This document shows, one piece after another, positions 5,791-11,193 of a stretch of 11,193 nucleotides of DNA. Each line of letters begins with the position of its first letter. The first letter of the stretch is position 1. Under the pieces are notes generated by a model. It made no database searches. It worked only from the letters and a program-made list of their open reading frames with translations, and was not told the origin of the DNA. The translations under genes were made by a program, and so were the position numbers. This stretch comes from Scatosoma sp045645245 (lineage in GTDB: Bacteria > Bacillota > Clostridia > Christensenellales > Borkfalkiaceae), in contig JAZRIK010000075.1 of the NCBI GenBank assembly GCA_045645245.1, forward strand, positions 1 to 11,193, in the 5' to 3' direction.

Positions 5791-7113
5791 ATGGGATTGA
5801 AGGTATGTAAATTTGGCGGAACGTCGATGGCGGACGGAAACGTAATTTTGGCGGGCGCGAAGATTATTGCGTCCGATTCGGAACGCCGCTACGTAGTAGT
5901 ATCCGCACCCGGTAAGCGGTTTAGCGGCGATATCAAAGTGACCGATTTGCTGTATAAATGTTCGGACGCTTATGAAGCAGGCGATAAGCAGGCGTTTGAC
6001 GAAACGTTTGCAAAAATCCGCGTACGCTTTTTGAATATTGAAAAAGAAATCGGCAAAACCGTGGGTATGCCAGCGGCGCTGGATTTGATTGAGAAAGAAA
6101 TTTTAGCAGGCGCAGGCAGGGATTATTGCGCGTCCCGCGGTGAATATCTTGCCGCAAAAATTATGGCGGAAGTGCTTGGCGTGCCGTTCGTGGACGCAAC
6201 CGAGCTCATTCGTTTTGACGAGCACGGCTTGCTGGACGAAAAATCGTTCGATTTAACGGCGGAAGTGTTGCGTAAATACCCCCGCGCCGTTATTCCCGGT
6301 TTTTACGGCTTGGGTATTGATGGAAAAGTGAAAACGTTCTCGCGCGGCGGCGGCGATATTTCCGGTTCGATTGTTGCGCGCGGCGTTGGTGCGGACTTGT
6401 ACGAAAACTGGACGGACGTTAGCGGTTTTTATGCGTGCGACCCTAGAATCGTCAATTCGCCCAAATGTATCAAAGAGCTTTCCTATCAAGAACTGCGCGA
6501 GCTTTCGTATATGGGCGCGAACGTTTTACATAGCGAGTCGATTTTCCCTGTCCGCAGCGCGGGGATTCCTATTCGTATATGCAACACCTTCCGTCCGCAA
6601 GACGCAGGCACGTATATTGTAAAAACGCACAAGCGCACCGTTAACGAAACGGTTGTCACGGGGATTGCTGGTAAAAAAGATTTCACGGTAATTTCGATGG
6701 AAAAATCGATGATGAACTCGGAAGTAGGGTTCGTTGGAAAAGTGCTTTCCGTCATTGAAAAACACGGCATCTCTTTCGAGCATTTGCCTTCGGGTATCGA
6801 TACCATGTCCTTGATCATTGATAACGAATACTTAAAAAACGGCGTTTTGGAAACGCTGCTGGACGAAATGCAGCAAGCGGTGCGTCCAGATAGAATTTAC
6901 ACGCACAAGGATATTGCGCTCGTCGCAACCGTAGGGCACGGGATGGCAAATAATATCGGTACTTCCGCCCGCCTTTTCAATGCGCTCAGCGCGGCGAATA
7001 TCAACGTGATTATGATTGACCAAGGTTCGAGCGAAATGAATATTATCGTTGGCGTGGAAAATAAAGACTGTGATAACTGTATTCGCGCAATTTACACGGA
7101 ATTTTTCAACTAA
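5791..7113 (+). CDS. lysC: Aspartate kinase (monofunctional, two ACT domains)
   Basis: It phosphorylates aspartate to aspartyl-4-phosphate, the first step towards lysine, threonine, methionine and diaminopimelate. The kinase domain holds KFGGTS (7-12), ASRGEYLAAKIMA (114-126), SRGGGDISGS (184-193) and WTDVSG (207-212). Two ACT regulatory domains follow at about 297-365 and 374-440 (VGFVGKVLSVIEKHGIS; TVGHGMANNIGTSARLF). These usually bind lysine and/or threonine for feedback inhibition. I prefer ATG 5791 (440 residues), which has GGGAG 5 bases upstream. The in-frame ATG at 5779 has no clear ribosome site, would overlap the leader hairpin and would only add MGVF. It lies 74 bp after the CdaR-like ORF and may share the cdaA transcript. 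Which isozyme class it belongs to cannot be told from sequence alone. Confidence 0.93.
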   Translation: MGLKVCKFGGTSMADGNVILAGAKIIASDSERRYVVVSAPGKRFSGDIKVTDLLYKCSDAYEAGDKQAFDETFAKIRVRFLNIEKEIGKTVGMPAALDLIEKEILAGAGRDYCASRGEYLAAKIMAEVLGVPFVDATELIRFDEHGLLDEKSFDLTAEVLRKYPRAVIPGFYGLGIDGKVKTFSRGGGDISGSIVARGVGADLYENWTDVSGFYACDPRIVNSPKCIKELSYQELRELSYMGANVLHSESIFPVRSAGIPIRICNTFRPQDAGTYIVKTHKRTVNETVVTGIAGKKDFTVISMEKSMMNSEVGFVGKVLSVIEKHGISFEHLPSGIDTMSLIIDNEYLKNGVLETLLDEMQQAVRPDRIYTHKDIALVATVGHGMANNIGTSARLFNALSAANINVIMIDQGSSEMNIIVGVENKDCDNCIRAIYTEFFN

Positions 7114-7125
7114 ATAAACGAAAAA

Positions 7126-7148
7126 ACCGACGGTTATGCGCCGTCGGT
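7126..7148. terminator. Hairpin after lysC, probable (weak) terminator
   Basis: ACCGACGG (7126-7133) pairs perfectly with CCGTCGGT (7141-7148) around the 7-base loop TTATGCG. On the + strand it is followed only by TGTATTTAT, a poor U-tract. The run of six A before it would give a good U-tract on the - strand. Partial read-through from lysC into the hydrolase gene is therefore plausible; I see no clear promoter for that gene. Confidence 0.6.
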
Positions 7149-7167
7149 GTATTTATAGGAGTACATT

Positions 7168-7977
7168 ATGGATATTAAAGTAGTTGACTTGGCAAAGGAA
7201 TACCCTGTAAAAGGTGGCAAATTGACCTGCTACGTAGCGGATACTTACTTGCGCCCTGCGCTGATTATCGTCCCTGGCGGCGGTTATAGCCACGTTAGTC
7301 CGCGCGAAGGCGAGCCGATTGCGTTCGAATTTTTGGCGCGCGGATATAATTGTTTTGTTTTAGAGTACCTAATCGGCGGCGAAAACGGGGAATCTTATCC
7401 CCAGCAGCTTTTAGAGCTTGCTTCTGCGGTAGATTACGTAAAAAAGAATGCGGAAAGCTTGCGCGTGGAAGCGGACAAGGTATATGCCATCGGCGCGTCG
7501 GCAGGCGGACATTTGGTTGGCTCGCTTGCAGTCACTTGGCATAAAATGGAAGAAATTGCAAAAACTTCACTGAATTGCTCTTTGACGGCAATCGGCTTGA
7601 TGTATCCCGTCGTTTCAAAAATAGACGGACATCAGGGCTCGTATAATAATTTGTTATACGGATATTCCGAAGAAGAAAGAAACGAACTTTTGAAAACGCT
7701 GAACTTAAACGAAGCGCTTACAAGCCAAGCCCCGCCCGCGTTTATTTTTACGACGGCGACCGACCAACTCGTACCTGCAAGCAATGCGCTTCGTTATGCG
7801 CTTGCCTGTGCAAATAAAGGCGTGCCTTACGAGCTTCACGTATATCCCAACGGTCGGCACGGCTTATCTACGGGTAAAGCGGAAGTAAACGGCGGGGTGG
7901 TACAATGCCCGCGCCTTATCCACTGGATGGACGATTGCGACGCATTTTTCCGTTTTTGCATTGAAAACAAGGATTAA
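7168..7977 (+). CDS. Alpha/beta hydrolase, esterase/lipase-like (acetyl-xylan-esterase type)
   Basis: A 269-residue cytoplasmic protein without signal peptide. The fold is recognisable from the oxyanion-hole strand LIIVPGGGYSHVS (32-44), the nucleophile elbow GASAGG (Ser111) followed by HLVGSLA, the acid residue in TTATDQLVP (Asp199) and the catalytic His231 in YPNGRHGLS. The catalytic triad is therefore complete. PGGGY with the following REGEP resembles intracellular carbohydrate-acetyl esterases (BD-FAE / axe2-like), but the substrate cannot be read from sequence. AGGAG lies 6 bases before the ATG. It follows lysC by 54 bp with a hairpin between them, and it ends at a strong shared terminator. 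No functional link to lysC is evident. Confidence 0.85.
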   Translation: MDIKVVDLAKEYPVKGGKLTCYVADTYLRPALIIVPGGGYSHVSPREGEPIAFEFLARGYNCFVLEYLIGGENGESYPQQLLELASAVDYVKKNAESLRVEADKVYAIGASAGGHLVGSLAVTWHKMEEIAKTSLNCSLTAIGLMYPVVSKIDGHQGSYNNLLYGYSEEERNELLKTLNLNEALTSQAPPAFIFTTATDQLVPASNALRYALACANKGVPYELHVYPNGRHGLSTGKAEVNGGVVQCPRLIHWMDDCDAFFRFCIENKD

Positions 7978-7994
7978 AAGACATTCAAATATAA

Positions 7995-8030
7995 AAACAG
8001 CGCCTTACTTGTGAAAGTAAGGCGCTGTTT
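7995..8030. terminator. Strong bidirectional terminator between convergent genes
   Basis: The 16-base arm at 7995-8010 (AAACAGCGCCTTACTT) is the exact reverse complement of 8015-8030, with a GTGA loop. It serves the hydrolase gene on the + strand. It also serves the lipoprotein gene on the - strand, where the exit side reads GCTGTTTTTATATTT and gives a better U-tract. Confidence 0.9.
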
Positions 8031-8034
8031 GCGA

Positions 8035-8994
8035 TTAGTTATTGTAAAATTCCGCTTTTTTCAAGGTATAGGTCAGCGTTCCTAAATTATAAGCAAGACT
8101 GGTTTGCATTTTCAAAATCACGTTGCGGTGAGTGTTGAGTGTGGGATTGTATTCTGCAATCCAAACCGTTTGACTTGCGCCAGACAATTTTGCATCGACC
8201 TGTAAGGTGATGGGATATGCGTTGACGATACCTTCAAAGCCGTTTTCCGTACCGTTATCGTAAGCGTATTCGACCGTTTCTTCCTTGGTGTTGAAGATGG
8301 TTTTAATCGTTTGTACCTTTTCGCTAAACGGCGCGTAAACGTAAAAATACGGCGATTGATTTTGGCTTAATCCGCGCAATGCAAACAGGAGCTGTTCATT
8401 ATCCAAATAGGTGTACTTGCTGTCAATTTCAAACGTTTTCGTGCTCGTTTTTTGTGTTTCAAGGTTGGTCACGGTAGTCGTTCCGCTCGTCGCTTGGTCG
8501 TGATATTCCGTTTCTATTTGATAATGCACGTAGGTATAGCAGGTCTCAATACTCGTCCCCGCGCTCGTAGGCGAATAGTTTTCAATCGTCTTTTGCGAGT
8601 AAACGGGCGTCAGCTTACCGTTCTTCATAAATTTGACGGTAGCGCTCGTCGTATCGGTGAATGCCTTTTCGTCTGCGCCGCAGAAATACTTACCGCTGAT
8701 TTCCAGCGCGGTTTCGTAAACGTAAACGTTTTCGCCGTTGACTTTTTCCATCGACAGCGTGGCTGTGTACGTACCGTCGTTATACTGCAGGTCGTACCCG
8801 TCGCCTTTGGATAAAGCGGTAAATTTTACGTCGTAGGTCAATGTTTCCAGTACGCCGATTGCAGGGTCGATGATGGTAGGGTCGTTGAACCAAAAGTTAT
8901 TAAAGGTCACTTGGCTATTCGTTGTTGCGCACGCAGATAAGAAACAAGCGCTTAACAATGCGCAAACGGCAGCCGTTATTTTTTTGTTTTTCAT
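8035..8994 (-). CDS. Lipoprotein of unknown family
   Basis: The 319-residue product begins with a lipoprotein signal peptide: basic MKNKK, a hydrophobic stretch to residue 19, and the lipobox LSAC with lipidated Cys22. The mature protein (298 residues) is rich in Thr, Tyr and Asn with alternating polar/hydrophobic patterns, suggesting beta structure. It is predicted to be anchored on the outer face of the membrane. I do not recognise the family; no catalytic motif stands out. A segment FNDPTIIDPAIGVLETLTYDV (33-53) after the lipobox may be a useful family signature. Upstream on the same strand are AAGGCGG as ribosome site and a strong promoter. It is convergent with the hydrolase and divergent from addB, so it is probably a single-gene transcript. 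Confidence 0.85.
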   Translation of the reverse strand: MKNKKITAAVCALLSACFLSACATTNSQVTFNNFWFNDPTIIDPAIGVLETLTYDVKFTALSKGDGYDLQYNDGTYTATLSMEKVNGENVYVYETALEISGKYFCGADEKAFTDTTSATVKFMKNGKLTPVYSQKTIENYSPTSAGTSIETCYTYVHYQIETEYHDQATSGTTTVTNLETQKTSTKTFEIDSKYTYLDNEQLLFALRGLSQNQSPYFYVYAPFSEKVQTIKTIFNTKEETVEYAYDNGTENGFEGIVNAYPITLQVDAKLSGASQTVWIAEYNPTLNTHRNVILKMQTSLAYNLGTLTYTLKKAEFYNN

Positions 8995-9045
8995 ATTTAA
9001 CTCATTCCGCCTTATAAATGGGGTTATGCAAACCTATTTTCTATT

Positions 9046-9074
9046 ATTATAGCACATAATTTCAAATTTGTAAA
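9046..9074 (-). promoter_or_regulatory. Promoter of the lipoprotein gene (extended -10)
   Basis: Read on the - strand: TTTACA (9074-9069), a 17-bp spacer ending in TGC, then TATAAT (9051-9046). This is an extended -10 promoter with near-consensus elements. It lies about 50 bp upstream of the ATG. Confidence 0.8.
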
Positions 9075-9106
9075 AACAAAATCAAGATTTCCACAAATTT
9101 ATTGTG
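9063..9106. promoter_or_regulatory. Operator-like repeats between divergent promoters
   Basis: CAAATTTG at 9063-9070 is a perfect 8-bp palindrome, and CAAATTT recurs at 9094-9100, 31 bp away (about three helical turns). AAATTTGT (9064-9071) and ACAAATTT (9093-9100) also form an exact inverted repeat. CACAA and TTGTG (9092-9106) form a further inverted pair. The left copy overlaps the lipoprotein -35, and the right copy lies just upstream of the addB -35. It is a candidate regulator binding region; the base composition is AT-rich, so chance is possible. Confidence 0.35.
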
Positions 9107-9114
9107 AAAAAAAG

Positions 9115-9144
9115 CTGAAATTTTACCTAAAAGTATGTTATAAT
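9115..9144 (+). promoter_or_regulatory. Promoter of addB (extended -10)
   Basis: TATAAT at 9139-9144 is preceded by TGT, giving TGnTATAAT. CTGAAA at 9115-9120 is a weak -35 with an 18-bp spacer. It lies 31 bp upstream of the addB start, a sensible leader length. Confidence 0.7.
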
Positions 9145-9175
9145 AGAATAGGAAAAAACTTTACGGAGGTAGTGT

Positions 9176-11193
9176 ATGCAAACGGTGGTTAAAGCGCATA
9201 CGCTCTCGCAATGCTTGGATAGTATGGCAAAATACGCGCAAGCGTTTGAAGAGCAGGGCGGCGAGAACTTAATTTTTTGCGAAGATCGGCTTACTTTGCT
9301 TGCCGAACGCGCTTTAATCGATCAAATGGGCGGTACGCTGTTTAGCTCGGTCACTACCTTTGCGCGTATGGTAAAAACCCAGCAAAAAACAATTAGTAAA
9401 CAGGGCTCTGTAATGGCGGTTGGCGAAGTAATGGCAAAGCTGCAACGTCAAAACGCCTTGCAATGCTTCAAAACAGCGGCGGGGATAGGCAATAACGCCA
9501 AGTGTATCTATGAAACGCTGGCGCAATTTGCTTCTTCGTGCATTACGCCGCAAACGCTGCGCGAGAGTATGGAACAACTCACCGATGCGGCGTTGAAAAG
9601 GAAAATAGCCGATTTGGCAAGTATTTACGAGGGCTACGAAGCATTTTTACAAACGAACGGATACTTAGACGAAAGCAGATACTTGGCGCTTTTGCCTGCG
9701 CGTATGCGTGAAGAATTCGATTTATCCAACGTAAACGTGATATTCTTGGGCTTTTCGTCGTTTACTTTGCAGGCGCTCGGCGTCGTGCGTGCGGCGTTGG
9801 AAAATGCGAAAAACGTAGTGGGAATTTTTTGCTCGGGCGAAGAAGATATTTATACAAACCTTGCGGCAAGCGCGTTTATCGACGTTTGTAAGGAATACGG
9901 TAAAACCAACGTAATCACCCAGCCACGGCTTGTCAATGGGGATAGGGAACGGCTGCTGAAAAGCTTATTTAATCCCGAATTTCAGTTGGAAAATCGGCAA
10001 AAAACGAATGCGATTCGTATCTTTGAAGCGGAAGACAAAATTGCAGAATGCGAGTACGTTGCCGTACAAATCAAGCGTGCAATGCAAACGGACGCGCGTT
10101 TGCATAATCGCGATTTTGCCGTGCTTTTACCCAACGTCAACGCGTATTCGTTGCCGATCAAACGGGCGTTGACCGAGTATAAAATTCCCTACTTTCTCGA
10201 TGAAAAACGCTCGCTTGGAAAGCATCCGCTCGGGCTTTTTATACTGGATAGCTTAAAAGTAGTAAAAGAACGCTTTTCGCCTATTTCCGTGCAAGCGCTT
10301 ACGCAAAACGCGTTTTTTGGCGAGAGCGACGAGTATAGAAACTACTTATTGAAATTTGCAAACTACCGCGGCGGCGCAAAACGGGAAATCAAATGCGGGG
10401 AGCTGGTGGAAAGCGCGTACGATATGATTTCGCTGCAATCGGGGCGCGAACGGCTTTTGAAAGCGACGGAAAATATCAAAAACAAAGCGCGCGGCGATGC
10501 GTACGTGGCGGCGGTGCGGCAGCTTTTGATTGATTTTAATGCGGAAGAGAAGCTGAAAACTTTACAAGAGCATTTAGACGATTTAGCGCAAAAAGGGTAT
10601 CTTGCGCAAATTTATCGCGCATTAGAACGCGTTTTGGAAGAAGCGGAGCTTCTCATCGGGGATAAAGAGCTTACGGTTGCGGAATTTGCCGCCATTTTAC
10701 AAGATGGATTAGACGCAACGGAAATTTCGTTAATTCCCTTAAAAGCAGACGCGGTATTCATCGGCGATATTACCGATAGCAGGGTTGCCGATACTAAGGT
10801 CGTGTTCGCGCTGGGTATGAACGAAGACGTGCCGCGCACGGGTATAGACGCGGCGATTGTGTCGGATAAAGAAATTGCCCGCCTTGCCGAAGTGAAAGCG
10901 CGGTTAGAACCGACCGTTGCGGAAGTGAATTTGCGCAGTCGTGAAAGCGTTTGTCTTAATTTATGCGCTTTTGAACAGGAATTGCATATCACCTATTCGT
11001 TATCACTTGACGGAAGCGAGCCGTTGCCTAGCGAAATTTTTCGCTATGTTGACAATGCGTTTTGTACGCAAAACGGCCAACGCCTACCGCGCAAAAAACA
11101 ATACGCCGCCGATGAGTTTGCTTATCGTTGCAGCGCGTTAACGCCCGCCATTCGGCAGCTGTTAAACGAGAAGAATGCTTACGAGCAAAAAGG
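9176..11193 (+). CDS. addB: ATP-dependent helicase/nuclease subunit AddB (RexB-like), 3' end missing
   Basis: The frame is open from ATG 9176 to the window edge (672 codons), so the C-terminal nuclease domain with its iron-sulfur cysteines is not visible. AddB works with AddA to resect double-strand breaks until a Chi site and load RecA. Recognisable AddB features are NLIFCEDRLTLLAERALI (about 32-49) and SSVTTFARMVK near 57-67, which match the family's opening inactivated-helicase domain. NVIFLGFSSFTLQAL (about 188-202) corresponds to the dGFtgFtpqe motif, and FIGDITDSRVADTKVVFALG near 530-550 to the family's VGDLDRSRxPxVKxVFxLG segment. GGAGG lies 6 bases before the ATG, and an in-frame TAG at 9170-9172 rules out an earlier start. 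A Walker A motif (GxxGxGKT), present at the start of B. subtilis AddB, is absent. addA would be expected downstream. Confidence 0.9.
   Translation, partial: MQTVVKAHTLSQCLDSMAKYAQAFEEQGGENLIFCEDRLTLLAERALIDQMGGTLFSSVTTFARMVKTQQKTISKQGSVMAVGEVMAKLQRQNALQCFKTAAGIGNNAKCIYETLAQFASSCITPQTLRESMEQLTDAALKRKIADLASIYEGYEAFLQTNGYLDESRYLALLPARMREEFDLSNVNVIFLGFSSFTLQALGVVRAALENAKNVVGIFCSGEEDIYTNLAASAFIDVCKEYGKTNVITQPRLVNGDRERLLKSLFNPEFQLENRQKTNAIRIFEAEDKIAECEYVAVQIKRAMQTDARLHNRDFAVLLPNVNAYSLPIKRALTEYKIPYFLDEKRSLGKHPLGLFILDSLKVVKERFSPISVQALTQNAFFGESDEYRNYLLKFANYRGGAKREIKCGELVESAYDMISLQSGRERLLKATENIKNKARGDAYVAAVRQLLIDFNAEEKLKTLQEHLDDLAQKGYLAQIYRALERVLEEAELLIGDKELTVAEFAAILQDGLDATEISLIPLKADAVFIGDITDSRVADTKVVFALGMNEDVPRTGIDAAIVSDKEIARLAEVKARLEPTVAEVNLRSRESVCLNLCAFEQELHITYSLSLDGSEPLPSEIFRYVDNAFCTQNGQRLPRKKQYAADEFAYRCSALTPAIRQLLNEKNAYEQK

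Noticed and set aside
5740..7169. The 11-mer GAGTACATTAT occurs before lysC (5740-5750) and at the start of the hydrolase gene (7159-7169).
   Set aside because: In a window of this size several 11-mer repeats are expected by chance, and the two contexts do not match functionally.
9314..9577. An 87-codon open frame on the - strand inside addB.
   Set aside because: It is antisense to well-supported addB coding sequence, has no ribosome site and resembles no protein.
10612..10992. A 126-codon Ser/Ala-rich open frame on the - strand inside addB.
   Set aside because: It overlaps conserved addB motifs, and its low-complexity composition is typical of an antisense shadow.

Overview
The window looks like ordinary chromosome from a Gram-positive, probably clostridial (Bacillota) bacterium. 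The gene families point that way: ComEC next to HolA, a CdaA-type diadenylate cyclase, and an AddB-type recombination nuclease subunit. Shine-Dalgarno sites are mostly strong GGAGG-like, and sigma-A-type promoters often carry an extended -10 (TGnTATAAT). The lineage is inferred from gene content only. I saw no tRNA, rRNA, CRISPR array, insertion sequence or prophage gene.

Layout, left to right. (1) 1-1829, +: the 3' two-thirds or so of a large superfamily I helicase, with a Vsr/MTES_1575-like nuclease domain and a DUF3320 tail; its start lies outside the window. (2) 1853-3523, +: a ComEC-type DNA-uptake channel lacking the C-terminal metallo-beta-lactamase domain. (3) 3616-4614, +: holA, DNA polymerase III delta, with its own extended -10 promoter and most likely a TTG start. 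(4) 4734-5615, +: cdaA, diadenylate cyclase, then a 34-codon ORF (5612-5716) overlapping it by ATGA with an excellent ribosome binding site. That ORF looks like only the N-terminal membrane anchor of CdaR, the usual CdaA partner. (5) 5791-7113, +: lysC, aspartate kinase, preceded by a short leader that can fold two mutually exclusive hairpins. (6) 7168-7977, +: an alpha/beta hydrolase (esterase-like). (7) 8035-8994, -: a lipoprotein of unknown family, convergent with the hydrolase across a perfect 16-bp-stem terminator. (8) 9176 to the end, +: addB, cut by the window edge and divergent from the lipoprotein gene across a 181-bp region with two promoters and operator-like repeats.

Functionally the window combines DNA processing (helicase/nuclease, ComEC, HolA, AddB), c-di-AMP synthesis (CdaA plus the putative anchor peptide) and entry into the aspartate family of amino acids (LysC). 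The most unusual item is the cdaA-linked CdaR-like microprotein: in well-known Bacillota the same place holds a full-length CdaR with several extracytoplasmic YbbR domains, usually followed by glmM. Here the ORF ends right after its single membrane helix and lysC follows. The rest of the window is mostly core housekeeping with a few family-level oddities: a possibly degraded nuclease site in the helicase, no Walker A in AddB, and no lactamase domain in ComEC.
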